A DNA stretch of 64,000 bases from an uncultured Lachnospiraceae bacterium (GTDB taxonomy: Bacteria > Bacillota > Clostridia > Lachnospirales > Lachnospiraceae). Under the pieces are notes generated by a model, which was not told where the DNA came from, did not search any database, and saw nothing but the letters and a program-made list of their open reading frames with translations. Shown here piece after piece: positions 34,721 to 43,750 of the stretch. Within the stretch, counting starts at the first letter, position 1, and every line of letters begins with the position of its first letter. The stretch is from positions 1-64,000 of the forward strand of contig CAJTQO010000006.1 of NCBI GenBank assembly GCA_910578405.1, written 5' to 3'. The translations under genes and the position numbers were made by a program.

Positions 34721-36748
34721 TTAATTATTTTTTAATGAAAACCGTCCAATTAACCCTTTTAGATTCTGCGCATGGGCAGCCAGTTCCTCACTGGAAGATG
34801 CACTCTCCTGTGCAGCCGTCGCATTTGTCGTTACGGCATCGGCCATCTGCTCAAACCCAATATTAATCTGCTCAATTGCAGCCGCCTGATCTCTGGCAGC
34901 ATCTGCTATTTCCGCAATAATGCTGGTAATTTCACTGGTATTGCTTACTACCTGAGTGAGGGATCTGGCGGTTTCATTGACAATATTCGTCCCGTTTTCC
35001 ACAGTTTCTATTGATTTAATAATCAGTTTTGCAGTGTTTTGAGCCGCTTTTGCACTCTCGTCCGCAAGGCTGCGAACCTCTTCTGCAACAACAGAAAATC
35101 CTCTCCCGGCTTCCCCTGCGCGCGCAGCTTCGATTGCGGCATTTAAAGACAGCAAATTAGTCTGTTCCGCAATATCTTCGATGTTCCGGATAATATCGCC
35201 AATCTTAGCCGAGCCGTCTTTGATATCTTCCATCGCCTGAATCATGGACTGCATCTGGCGATTGCAGGTTTCCACGCTTTCTTCCGCCTCCAAGGAGCGT
35301 TTGTTTGCTCTTTCTGCATTTTCCGCTGTCAGATTTACCTGGTCGGAAACGCTGGTGATGGTCGCAGTCAATTCTTCCAATACGCTTGCCTGGTCTGTCG
35401 TATTGTCTGCCAGGTTTTTGGCTCCAATGGAAGCTCCTTGCGCATGGTCCGCCACAAGGTCTGCTGCGCTGTTCATTTGCACCATAGTTTCGTTTAAGGA
35501 ATTGATAATCGTTTCAATTGACTCTTTTAAGCTGATAAAATCCCCGGCAAAACCAGCCTCTGTCTGTATATCCAGATTCCCGGCAGACAACTGCGCCAAA
35601 ACTCTGGTGATGTCTGAAATATACAGGTTCAGGCTTTGGATGGTATCGTTTAGGTTTCCGGATAACACCGCAAGTTCATCCCCTGTGTTGATTACTTCAA
35701 CTGGCGTTTTCAGATCCCCTCCGGCAAGCCCGACAAGACGTTTTGTCACAATATCCACTGGATGGACAATATTATTGACCTGACGCTTCATAAGGTAAAT
35801 ATTGAAAGCCAGAAGGAAAAGCCCTATCATGCTGTTTACAAGTACGGAAATTAAAACGATAGAGGTAAATTCACTGTTTGGCGCAGTAATAATCAGACGC
35901 CAGTCTCCATGACCTGTTACCGGACAATATGCCGCAAACATGCTTTTGCCATCCTGCCGATAGGTAATCGTGCCATTTTCCGTACTGGAGAGGATTGTTT
36001 TCGTCGCTTTTGCCAAAGAAGCGTTTTTTCCTTCCGTTTCCTGCTGTTTAATAGCATTGCTTTCTTCGGCAATCTTTTGCTCGTCTTTATGGAAAATCAC
36101 AGTCCCTTCCTGATTAATAATATATGCATGGCCTGTTTTCCCAAACGTGATTTCTCCGATTTTGTCGTTGACCGACGCTACCAGGTCTACGATGAATACT
36201 GTACCGACAATGCTGCCATCCTGATAGACGGGAGCCCCTGAGATAATGATAATATCCCCGTTGAGACGGTTAATAATCGGTTCCCCTACAAAGACATTCC
36301 CTTTGGATGTTGTCTGGAAGTGAAGCTGGTCATTAAAATCAAAGTCCCCATAATTAGAATAACCCATCCCATTCAGTTCCACAAACCCCACTTCATCATA
36401 ATGGTTCTGCTCCCGCACGCCTTCCATTGCAGCCAGTTTTTCCTCTTTCGTCGCTTTGGTATCCCGGATAGTTTCCAAAGCGGCCACATTCATTGCATTC
36501 ACTTCCAAAGTATGTAATGTTTGTTCCACTGCGGATGAGGTGGAATTCAGCGCCACATCTGCCATCTCATGCAATGTATTCATATTGCTGAAATACATAA
36601 ACGTACCGGACACTAAAATCAGCGCAATCACCAATGCCAGAAACAGGCGCGTCACCTGTGAAACCAACCGTTTTTGCAAAGCATGGTCTGGAAACTGCGG
36701 ATTTCCAGATTCTGCCGCTTTGGAATATTGTTTCTCTGTCCTCTTCAT
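34721..36748 (-). CDS. Methyl-accepting chemotaxis protein with Cache sensor
   Basis: A 675-residue protein. TM1 lies at about 29-53 and TM2 at about 290-315; between them is a double Cache-type extracellular sensor (INQEGTVIFHKDEQ, GWRLIITAPNSEF nearby). HAMP (about 320-370) and a cytoplasmic signalling domain follow, with the hairpin tip EIARAGEAGRGFSVVAEEVR-type sequence in cut form (AGEAGRGFSVVAEEVRSLAD). It would bind a small ligand and signal through CheA/CheW. No other che or flagellar gene is in the window. The start follows GGAGG, and it has its own promoter and terminator. Confidence 0.92.
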   Translation of the reverse strand: MKRTEKQYSKAAESGNPQFPDHALQKRLVSQVTRLFLALVIALILVSGTFMYFSNMNTLHEMADVALNSTSSAVEQTLHTLEVNAMNVAALETIRDTKATKEEKLAAMEGVREQNHYDEVGFVELNGMGYSNYGDFDFNDQLHFQTTSKGNVFVGEPIINRLNGDIIIISGAPVYQDGSIVGTVFIVDLVASVNDKIGEITFGKTGHAYIINQEGTVIFHKDEQKIAEESNAIKQQETEGKNASLAKATKTILSSTENGTITYRQDGKSMFAAYCPVTGHGDWRLIITAPNSEFTSIVLISVLVNSMIGLFLLAFNIYLMKRQVNNIVHPVDIVTKRLVGLAGGDLKTPVEVINTGDELAVLSGNLNDTIQSLNLYISDITRVLAQLSAGNLDIQTEAGFAGDFISLKESIETIINSLNETMVQMNSAADLVADHAQGASIGAKNLADNTTDQASVLEELTATITSVSDQVNLTAENAERANKRSLEAEESVETCNRQMQSMIQAMEDIKDGSAKIGDIIRNIEDIAEQTNLLSLNAAIEAARAGEAGRGFSVVAEEVRSLADESAKAAQNTAKLIIKSIETVENGTNIVNETARSLTQVVSNTSEITSIIAEIADAARDQAAAIEQINIGFEQMADAVTTNATAAQESASSSEELAAHAQNLKGLIGRFSLKNN

Positions 36749-36788
36749 CTTTTCCCTCCTATTTTTCTCCCGTCTTTACTCTAATTTA

Positions 36789-36818
36789 AGTATAGCATTT
36801 GCAGGGGGATGCTGTCAA
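36789..36818 (-). promoter_or_regulatory. Promoter of the chemoreceptor gene
   Basis: On the minus strand TTGACA (36818-36813), an 18-bp spacer and TATACT (36794-36789) lie 41 bp before the start codon. This is a sigma-A type promoter rather than a motility sigma-28 type. Confidence 0.7.
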
Positions 36819-36927
36819 TGTACAATCTTTGTGCAAACATTACTTTTCCACAAAAATATTTGAGAGCATTGCGTTATGTCAATCGGAATTTCTGTCCCTC
36901 CTTTACGCACAATTGGAAATATTTTTA

Positions 36928-36970
36928 TTGACAATCCGGTTTTTCCATACTATAATGTAGCCTGCTACAT
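36928..36970 (+). promoter_or_regulatory. Consensus promoter with operator palindrome for marR-MATE
   Basis: TTGACA (36928-36933), 17 bp and TATAAT (36951-36956) match the sigma-A consensus exactly. The palindrome ATGTAGC-CT-GCTACAT (36955-36970) overlaps the -10 end and the likely start point, where a bound repressor would block initiation. The marR gene starts at 37076. The rest of 36749-37075 holds only this and the chemoreceptor promoter. Confidence 0.8.
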
Positions 36971-37075
36971 AAAAAACTTACGCTGTCCTTCCAAAAAGCG
37001 CGCAGGATTATTATGAGTCAGAGGGAACCGCCCTAAATAGCAAATAAGTCCCAAGTCCCCAAAAGGAGCAAGCGC

Positions 37076-37612
37076 ATGAATGAAATTGGCTGTTATATGA
37101 AAAAAATCCATATCCTGTTGGAACGGCGCAGAAATTACGACTACCGGGAATATGGCCTGACAAGCACACAGTTGGATATTTTGGAATACCTCTATTTCAA
37201 TGATGCTGACAAAAATTCCCTGACCGATATAGCGGCTTTTTTTGGGGTGCAGCACACAAGCGTACTCCACGTTTTAAAAGTCCTTGACCGGAAAGGGCTT
37301 ATATGCCGTAAGGATGCCAGGGAAGGCTCCAGATGCAAACCAATCCTGCTAACCTTACAGGGCCGTAATATCGTGCAAAGCCATGTAGGAGACCGCGCCA
37401 GCCTTGACCTGTTGCTTTTGGCAGGCATTCCACAACAGAATCTGGAAATCCTGGAAAAATCGCTCTGCCAGATGTACCAAAACTTGCTGCAGGAACAACC
37501 GTGGACAGACGGAATAATAAATCAAAATAAGTCAAAGGAGAAAACAGATGAAAGAAAAAGAGAAACAGAAAAGCAACACAAACGCCAAACCGGAAACAGG
37601 AGCCCAAAATAA
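37076..37612 (+). CDS. MarR-family regulator of the MATE exporter
   Basis: A 178-residue protein. Residues 20-135 form a MarR winged helix (YGLTSTQLDILEYLYF, SLTDIAAFFGVQHTSVLHVL, KGLICRKDAREGSR). The C-terminal 35 residues are highly charged and lie in the overlap with the next gene, so this tail may be partly constrained by it. It probably represses its own operon at the palindrome at 36955-36970 and releases on binding a small compound. ATG follows AAGGAG. Confidence 0.85.
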   Translation: MNEIGCYMKKIHILLERRRNYDYREYGLTSTQLDILEYLYFNDADKNSLTDIAAFFGVQHTSVLHVLKVLDRKGLICRKDAREGSRCKPILLTLQGRNIVQSHVGDRASLDLLLLAGIPQQNLEILEKSLCQMYQNLLQEQPWTDGIINQNKSKEKTDERKRETEKQHKRQTGNRSPK

Positions 37613-38954
37613 ATCTACAGAAATTTTCCGTGACGCTCCTGTCCCCAAAGCAGTGATTAGCAACATTATACCTTCTATAGTCAGCATGATTATGGTGCTT
37701 GTCTATAACCTGGCGGATACCTTTTTCATTGGCCAGACAAAGGATGCTTACATGGTAGCCGCAGTATCCGTAGCCACTCCGGCTTTTCTGTTATTTATGG
37801 CCGTGGGTATGCTGTTCGGCATTGGCGGCACATCCTTGATTTCCCGGATGCTTGGCGAAGGAAATTCCAAAAAGGCAAAGCACACTTCTGCTTTCTGCTT
37901 TTGGACAGGGCTAACCATCGGCGTAATTGCCATGCTCTTTATATGGATGTTCGCCATTCCTATCAGTCGGGCTATCGGCGCCAGTGAAGACACCATTGGC
38001 TATGCATCCCAATATTTGAACATTGTCGCTGTTGGCATTCCTTTTCTAATTGTCAGCAACAGCTTCAGTAACATCATCCGCTCCGAAGGCAATGCCCAAA
38101 TAGCTATGATGGGAATGATTATTGGAAATATGGCAAATATAATCCTGGATCCCATTATGATTCTCGGGCTGCACTGGAACGTAGCTGGAGCGGCGATTGC
38201 CACTGTAATCGGCAATATTGCCGCCGCCCTTTTCTACCTTCGCCATTTGCTTTCCAAAAAAACGCTGCTTTCCATCCACCCAAGGGATTATATGGCTAAA
38301 AACGGCATTGCAGCAGGCGTACTCGCTATTGGCGTGCCGGCTTCCTTAAACAGTATTCTGATGAGCGTCTCCAATATCATTACCAACAATATTATGTCCG
38401 GATATGGCGATATGACCGTAGCCGGACTAGGGGTTGCCATGAAAGTCAATATGATTGTCGTTATGTTGTTGATTGGTCTTGGAAGCGGCATCCAGCCTCT
38501 TTTAGGCTATTGCTTTGGCGCAAAGAACAAACAGCGTTACATTGCCGTTTTGAAATTCTCCCTTTGCCTGGCTCTTTGTCTGAGCCTGATTATGACTGCA
38601 ATCTGTTATTTTGGCGCAAAACCGCTCGTTCATGCTTTTTTGGACAATCAGGATGCCCTTGGCTATGGGATTGCCTTTGCCCGCATTTACATTTATTCCG
38701 GGCCTGTTATGGGACTGTTATTTGTATTTATTAATGCCATCCAGTCCATTGGGGCTGCCCTCCCGTCCCTGCTTTTATCCATCAGCCGACAGGGGTTGCT
38801 TTATATTCCAATCCTCCTGCTGTTTTGCAGGTTGTTTGACTCTGCCCCTATGTTAGTCGCAGCGCAGCCTGTTACCGATTACTTGTCCACTTTACTGGCC
38901 ATTATTCTGTTTGCTTATACATATAAAAAATACTTTAAAAAACTGGGTGCATAA
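37548..38954 (+). CDS. MATE-family efflux transporter
   Basis: A 468-residue protein with 12 predicted membrane segments and the two-fold MATE arrangement (PSIVSMIMVLVYNLADTFF in the first half; PASLNSILMSVSNIITNN in the second). The first 30 residues are charged and lie inside. It would export drugs or metabolites in exchange for sodium or protons. ATG 37548 follows AAGGAG and lies 65 bp inside marR, so translation is tied to that gene. The pair is a typical drug-responsive unit. Confidence 0.92.
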   Translation: MKEKEKQKSNTNAKPETGAQNKSTEIFRDAPVPKAVISNIIPSIVSMIMVLVYNLADTFFIGQTKDAYMVAAVSVATPAFLLFMAVGMLFGIGGTSLISRMLGEGNSKKAKHTSAFCFWTGLTIGVIAMLFIWMFAIPISRAIGASEDTIGYASQYLNIVAVGIPFLIVSNSFSNIIRSEGNAQIAMMGMIIGNMANIILDPIMILGLHWNVAGAAIATVIGNIAAALFYLRHLLSKKTLLSIHPRDYMAKNGIAAGVLAIGVPASLNSILMSVSNIITNNIMSGYGDMTVAGLGVAMKVNMIVVMLLIGLGSGIQPLLGYCFGAKNKQRYIAVLKFSLCLALCLSLIMTAICYFGAKPLVHAFLDNQDALGYGIAFARIYIYSGPVMGLLFVFINAIQSIGAALPSLLLSISRQGLLYIPILLLFCRLFDSAPMLVAAQPVTDYLSTLLAIILFAYTYKKYFKKLGA

Positions 38955-39006
38955 ACAATGTGTGATGCTACTGCATATTTATAACTCAATCGTGTATGCT
39001 AATTAG

Positions 39007-39048
39007 AAATGCAAGGTCTTTTCCATTTTAAAAGGCTTTGCATTTTTT
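39007..39048 (+). terminator. Terminator of the marR-MATE operon
   Basis: AAATGCAAGGTCTTTT pairs with AAAAGGCTTTGCATTT over 16 positions, two of them G-U, and a T-run follows. It lies about 50 bp after the MATE stop. Confidence 0.85.
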
Positions 39049-39249
39049 GCTGTCACAGCAAAGGAAGGCATTAAAATAAGCCCTCTATCAATCCTATTTC
39101 TATCATTGATAAAAGACTTATGCTAATGTCCTAATATTCATATGCGATGTACAAAATTACTTCTTTCCTATAACAAATGCATGATTACCTTTTTGATTAG
39201 CGCATGTTTATATATCATGTAAAAACCAACAAAATCAAGGCAACAAAAG

Positions 39250-39322
39250 AGCGCGAGACGGGACTCGAACCCGCGACCCCGACCTTGGCAAGGTCGTACT
39301 CCACCAACTGAGCCACTCGCGC
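39250..39322 (-). tRNA. tRNA-Gly (anticodon GCC)
   Basis: A 73-nt cloverleaf: acceptor GCGCGAG/CTCGCGC, anticodon stem CGACC/GGTCG around loop TTGCCAA with anticodon GCC, and T arm GCGGG-TTCGAGT-CCCGT. Discriminator is U and CCA is not encoded. It reads the GGC and GGU codons. The 39049-39249 flank has nothing else that I can identify. Confidence 0.95.
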
Positions 39323-39442
39323 ATCAACAAATACTATTATACATCAAAAACAAAAATTGTCAACCTTTTTCTAAATTTTTCTAAAATTAATTCATTCCAT
39401 TCTCATCCATTTTATTCTCATCCATTCCATTCTCTTATCTCC

Positions 39443-39511
39443 AATTGCGGATATCAATTGTGAATATCAATTGATAAATCAAAATGCCAATTACAATTGA
39501 TATCCGCAATT
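39443..39511 (-). terminator. Perfect 19-bp inverted repeat after the vanZ-like gene
   Basis: AATTGCGGATATCAATTGT (39443-39461) recurs as its exact reverse complement at 39493-39511, 31 bp apart. It lies just after the vanZ-like stop and may end that transcript, although its loop is large and partly repeats the arm (ATCAATTG). Just left of it, 39390-39435 holds short direct repeats of ATTCTCATCCATT. Confidence 0.6.
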
Positions 39512-39522
39512 TTCCTACACTT

Positions 39523-40014
39523 CTACCACCTATTCTCCCAGCGCCTGCACTCCAGCCGTTTCCTGCGGGCAGCTTCCCATTCCACCTGGGCTACCCAGCC
39601 AAGAGACGCGCCTACACAATTTAATAAAATGTCATCCACATCAAATGCGCCGAATGCACTGAACAATTGAAATACCTCAATTCCCAGCACAAACAGGAAA
39701 GCGTTTAACAACAAAACCATAAAATGCTTGCAGCCTGGCTGTATATAAGGCAATAAAAAACCAAATGGGATAAAAACCACCACATTTCCCACCAGATTTT
39801 CAAAGCTATTCAATTTATATGAGTAAACAATATACATACGGATTGTCTTAAACAAGGTAAAGTTTGCACTGTCCAGACCTTCCAGCACCACATCTTTCTC
39901 CCAACTGTTCATAATTTCCTGTAACTGCGCCCATGGGTATTTGAAGATAATTACCTTGACCACCACCGCCAGATATAGGAAAAATACAATTTTTAACCAT
40001 TTTGACTTATTCAC
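39523..40014 (-). CDS. VanZ-like membrane protein
   Basis: A 163-residue protein with four to five membrane segments and the VanZ family core: LVGNVVVFIPFGFLLPYI, LGIEVFQLFSAFGAFDVDDILLN cut in parts (IEVFQLF, FDVDDILLN). VanZ proteins are linked to teicoplanin resistance in one cluster, but most are of unknown role and this is one of the solitary kind. GTG 40014 overlaps the truA stop (GTGA) and follows GGAGG, so it is coupled to truA. Confidence 0.85.
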   Translation of the reverse strand: MNKSKWLKIVFFLYLAVVVKVIIFKYPWAQLQEIMNSWEKDVVLEGLDSANFTLFKTIRMYIVYSYKLNSFENLVGNVVVFIPFGFLLPYIQPGCKHFMVLLLNAFLFVLGIEVFQLFSAFGAFDVDDILLNCVGASLGWVAQVEWEAARRKRLECRRWENRW

Positions 40015-40751
40015 GAATAACGAACCTCCACCAGAGTTAATCCCATAGCAGGCACGAGAAAACCGGCGTCTTCCCGCCTTCCTGCATGTAACAGATATTC
40101 CACCTGTGACATATCTCTTTCGTGCTTCCCCACCTCCAGCAGAGTTCCCATCATAATACGTACCATATGGTATAAAAAACCATTTCCCTGAAAAGTAAAA
40201 CGGATTTCATCCCCAACCTTTTTTATACGGATTTCATCCACCGTGCGTATGGTGGACTTTTTACTCTTTTTATTGGAAGTAAAAGCCCGGAAATCATGGG
40301 TGCCGCAAAATAGCTTTGCCGCTTGCTCCATAGCCTCCAAATCCAATTCTTCCGGCATCATGTAAACATACCTTCTCTCAAATATATGTGGCGTTGCACT
40401 GTTTAACACCCGGTAGCAATAAGTTTTCCCTGTTGCATTGAGCCTGCTGTGGAAACGTTGTGACGCTTCCGCTGCCGCAATAACTGCGATATCTTCCGGC
40501 AGGTATCGGTTCATATAAACCATAATTTCCTCCGGTGATTTATCTGTCTCCAAATGAAAATTAGCTACCTGTCCCAAGGCGTGAACTCCGGCGTCCGTTC
40601 TTCCGGCTCCCTGTACCTCCACTTTTCTACCACACATCGTTGTAAGAATAGCCTCCAGCTTTCCCTGTATGGTATTGCCTGTATTCACTTGCCGTTGCCA
40701 GCCCTGATATTTTGTCCCTTCATATTGCAGTATTACTTTTATGTTCCGCAA
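40011..40751 (-). CDS. truA: tRNA pseudouridine synthase A
   Basis: A 246-residue protein with the family marks YEGTKYQGWQRQ, the catalytic Asp in GAGRTDAGVHALGQ, and the C-terminal FTFQGNGFLYHMVRIMMG. It makes pseudouridine at positions 38-40 of tRNA anticodon arms. The start is TTG 40751, right after the stop of the upstream dehydrogenase and nine bases after GGAGG inside that gene; no ATG fits the family N-terminus. Confidence 0.94.
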   Translation of the reverse strand: MRNIKVILQYEGTKYQGWQRQVNTGNTIQGKLEAILTTMCGRKVEVQGAGRTDAGVHALGQVANFHLETDKSPEEIMVYMNRYLPEDIAVIAAAEASQRFHSRLNATGKTYCYRVLNSATPHIFERRYVYMMPEELDLEAMEQAAKLFCGTHDFRAFTSNKKSKKSTIRTVDEIRIKKVGDEIRFTFQGNGFLYHMVRIMMGTLLEVGKHERDMSQVEYLLHAGRREDAGFLVPAMGLTLVEVRYS

Positions 40752-41750
40752 TTATACAACCCTCCATGGATTTTCCTTCCCTTCCAGGAAAAGCTTACAG
40801 CCAGCCAGCGAATCCCTGACTACTGTTTCCACGCAGTCATCCGTATAAAATGCCATATGGTGCGTCACTGTTACATTGGGAAATCCGCGTAAAATTGCCA
40901 ATTCCCTGTTATCTAACACATCCGACTTTCTGTCATAATAGTACAGGCCAAATTCATTTTCCACCACATCCAGGCCGGCTGCGCCGATTTTCCCTGATGT
41001 AAGGCCCGCAATCAATGCCTGGGAATCAATCAGTCCGCCCCGCGCCGTATTGACGATTACGACGCCATCCTTCATCTGCGTAATGCTTTTCTCTCCAATC
41101 ATATGGTAATTTTCATCCGTCAGCGGCGCATGGAGCGTAATTACGTCTGCTCTCTTCCATATTTCTTCCAACGTAACATATTCTGCATACTTTTTGATTG
41201 CATCCTTTTGCTGTATATCATAAACGACCAATTTACAGCCAAATCCAGACAGACAACGCGCCACCGTCTCTCCAATCCGTCCAACGCCAATTACGCCCAC
41301 TATCAAATCTTTCAATTCCCTGCCTTGGATTCCCTTTAACGTATAATCCTGAATATTGCTCCTTTCCATAATCCGTTTCATCTTCCGAATGGACATCAAA
41401 ATCAGCATCACTGCATATTCCGCCACACCATGAGGGCCATAAGGCGCATTTGCCACTGTAAGGCCAAGCTCCTTTGCAGCTTCCAGGTCTATATGGTCAT
41501 AACCAATGGTACGCGTCACTAAATACTGCACCCCGTTTTTCTTCATCCCTTCCAACAGATTCCTTGTCATTTTGGATGTCAGGATATCCACACAATCGCT
41601 TCCCCTTGTTAAATCCAAATTTCCATCATCCGGTGCATCCGGGCAAAGCGTCAATTCCAGCCCAAACGCTTCCCCATACTTTAAAAAAAGTTCCTTTTCA
41701 TCAAATTCCCGGCAATTATACACCGTTACCTTCCCGAGTCCCAAATTCAT
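40752..41750 (-). CDS. D-lactate-type 2-hydroxyacid dehydrogenase
   Basis: A 332-residue protein with the D-isomer-specific dehydrogenase pattern: NAD-binding GVIGVGRIGETVA, catalytic Arg in NTARGGLID, Glu in VVENEFGLYYYD and His in VTVTHHMAFYT. Closest in look to D-lactate dehydrogenase/VanH proteins. It would reduce pyruvate or another 2-oxoacid with NADH in the cytoplasm. The start MNLGLGK at 41750 follows GAAGG; the longer frame to 41807 has no ribosome site. It is followed at once by truA. Confidence 0.88.
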   Translation of the reverse strand: MNLGLGKVTVYNCREFDEKELFLKYGEAFGLELTLCPDAPDDGNLDLTRGSDCVDILTSKMTRNLLEGMKKNGVQYLVTRTIGYDHIDLEAAKELGLTVANAPYGPHGVAEYAVMLILMSIRKMKRIMERSNIQDYTLKGIQGRELKDLIVGVIGVGRIGETVARCLSGFGCKLVVYDIQQKDAIKKYAEYVTLEEIWKRADVITLHAPLTDENYHMIGEKSITQMKDGVVIVNTARGGLIDSQALIAGLTSGKIGAAGLDVVENEFGLYYYDRKSDVLDNRELAILRGFPNVTVTHHMAFYTDDCVETVVRDSLAGCKLFLEGKENPWRVV

Positions 41751-41854
41751 CCAACCTTCTTTCCAAAAACTGCCCACACATCCGATATTGTCATATACTG
41801 TACCCATATATCATCATAAAAATCCTCTGTCAAAAGCCCTAACCTTAAACTTAA

Positions 41855-43033
41855 TCAGTCCCTTCTTTTCCTTCGTTCATACTCTTCCACTCCCGCCATA
41901 TCTTCCTCTTCCAGCCGCCGGAAATTATTAATCCCTGCACACAATATCTTCAAACTGTTAATTGTTGTGTCAAACACTCCTTCTTCATACATATTGGATA
42001 CAATAATGCCAATTGGCACCGCAATAATCATTCCAAACACTCCCGCTGCTTTATACCCGATAAAAAGCAAAAACAATGTGGGGATAGGAGGCACGCCAAT
42101 AGAATCTCCCACAATCTTAGGCTGGATTAACTGGCGCGCCAACTGCCCGCCGCACCAGATAATTAACAGCCCCACTGCCATTTTATAATCCGAACTAAGT
42201 ATCTTAATCACCGCCCAGGGCAGCAGCACTGTCCCCGTCCCAAACACAGGCAAAAAATCCAGAACCGCAGTTCCCAGTGCAATCAACAGCGCGTAATTCA
42301 CATCCAAAACTGTAAAACCAACCACCAACAGCACATACATCCACACTTCAATCTTAAACTGCGCTTTGAAATATCCCCCAACCGCACGCTTAAAGCTTCT
42401 GGTAATTAAATCCAGGCGGTACACAATCGCTTCCGGCATACTGCCTTTCACCTTTACAGACATATATTCCCGTTCCGCTACAAAAAAATACGCGGAAAGC
42501 AGACACATCACTACACCAATCAGCACCGTAGGCAAATTTTTGGCAAAATTCCCCACAGCCGCAATGGTGGGTGAGCCGGCTTTTCCAACCAGCTCCCCTA
42601 CAAACCCTTCCATCTGCAGACCAATATCTTCAATTGCACTGCGCACTTCGGCAGGGAAACGGCTGTACAGCACATCTAAATTCTTCCCAATGGTGCGGAA
42701 ATCTTCTTCGGCGCTTTCCCACATTTCTGGCAGGCCGTTTACCAAAGCTGCCGCCTCCTGCACCACTTTCACCCCAATCAGGTATCCTGCCAGAACCACC
42801 AATGCAATTACTGCAACGATGACAAAGGCTGTCCCTGCCTTTCTTCGGATTTTTAACTTTTCTTCAAAAAAACGAACCAACGGGTTGGCAATCATCGCTA
42901 TCACCCATCCAATGACAAATGGCATAAAAAACAGCAGAATTTTAGGTAACAGAAACACAGCCAACAGCAAAATAACCGCCGCTATTCCTAAATTTATAAA
43001 AACCTTCAAGTAAGTCCTTGCTGATGTTTTCAC
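41855..43033 (-). CDS. AI-2E family transporter
   Basis: A 392-residue protein with about eight membrane segments: VFINLGIAAVILLLAVFLL near the start and a second half containing YALLIALGTAVLDFLPVFG and LARQLIQPKIVG, both typical of AI-2E/PerM proteins. Substrate is uncertain: members export autoinducer-2 or act as sodium/proton antiporters. The start GTG 43033 lies eight bases after GGAGG; an in-frame GTG at 43042 overlaps that site. A charged C-terminal tail ends the protein. Confidence 0.85.
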   Translation of the reverse strand: MKTSARTYLKVFINLGIAAVILLLAVFLLPKILLFFMPFVIGWVIAMIANPLVRFFEEKLKIRRKAGTAFVIVAVIALVVLAGYLIGVKVVQEAAALVNGLPEMWESAEEDFRTIGKNLDVLYSRFPAEVRSAIEDIGLQMEGFVGELVGKAGSPTIAAVGNFAKNLPTVLIGVVMCLLSAYFFVAEREYMSVKVKGSMPEAIVYRLDLITRSFKRAVGGYFKAQFKIEVWMYVLLVVGFTVLDVNYALLIALGTAVLDFLPVFGTGTVLLPWAVIKILSSDYKMAVGLLIIWCGGQLARQLIQPKIVGDSIGVPPIPTLFLLFIGYKAAGVFGMIIAVPIGIIVSNMYEEGVFDTTINSLKILCAGINNFRRLEEEDMAGVEEYERRKRRD

Positions 43034-43165
43034 AAAGAACACCTCCGCTCCCTTTCACCCGTCCTCATAAAGTGAAAGTCTGACCAAAACACTTATGGAA
43101 TCCCTTATCAAAACCGATTTCTAAATGGGAAAAAGTTAGCTGTCTCCGGCAGTCTCCTTCCGTTC

Positions 43166-43750
43166 TTAAGCCAGATAACCGTCCAGCAGTTCATATATTT
43201 CCTCCCTGCCTTGTTTGGTTAGTGCAGAATAAGGGATAATCTTAGCCTCACCCTTGATTCCTAGCTCATCCCGGATAATTTGGATTTGCTTCTGCAACTG
43301 ACTTCTTTTTAATTTATCCGCTTTTGTGGCAATAATAATAGGTGCAAATCCTTGCGCCAGAATCCAGTCATACATAAGTTTGTCATTGTCCGATGGCTTA
43401 TGACGTATATCAATAAGCAAAAAAACCGCTTTTAACTGTTTGCTTGAATGAAGGTAACGTTCCACCATTTTCCCCCACTTCGCCTTCGTCTCCACATTAG
43501 CCGTCGTATAACCATAGCCGGGCAAATCCACCAGGTAAAAAGCGCCGTTAATATTATAAAAATTAATGGTCTGCGTCTTTCCTGGCGTGGAACTGGTCTT
43601 GGCATAGGATTTTCGGTTCATCAGTCCGTTAATCAGCGATGATTTCCCTACATTGCTTTTCCCTGCGAAAGCAAACTCTGCATATAAGTTCTCCGGCATT
43701 TTGCTTGTAATGCCGCATATCGTTTCCAAGTTCACATTCTTAATTACCAT
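43166..43750 (-). CDS. ysxC: Ribosome biogenesis GTPase YsxC/EngB
   Basis: A 194-residue GTPase: G1 loop GKSNVGKSSL, G3 DLPGYGY, G4 TKADK. It aids large ribosome subunit assembly. It overlaps the lon stop by seven bases, keeping the clpX-lon-ysxC order known from Bacillus and Clostridia. The ribosome site AGCAGGA is very near the ATG, so translation probably depends on coupling with lon. Confidence 0.95.
   Translation of the reverse strand: MVIKNVNLETICGITSKMPENLYAEFAFAGKSNVGKSSLINGLMNRKSYAKTSSTPGKTQTINFYNINGAFYLVDLPGYGYTTANVETKAKWGKMVERYLHSSKQLKAVFLLIDIRHKPSDNDKLMYDWILAQGFAPIIIATKADKLKRSQLQKQIQIIRDELGIKGEAKIIPYSALTKQGREEIYELLDGYLA

Noticed and set aside
39523..40014. Glycopeptide resistance cluster (VanZ-like next to a VanH-like dehydrogenase)
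   Set aside because: No vanA-type ligase, vanX or vanRS genes are near, and truA lies between; the two families are common outside resistance clusters.
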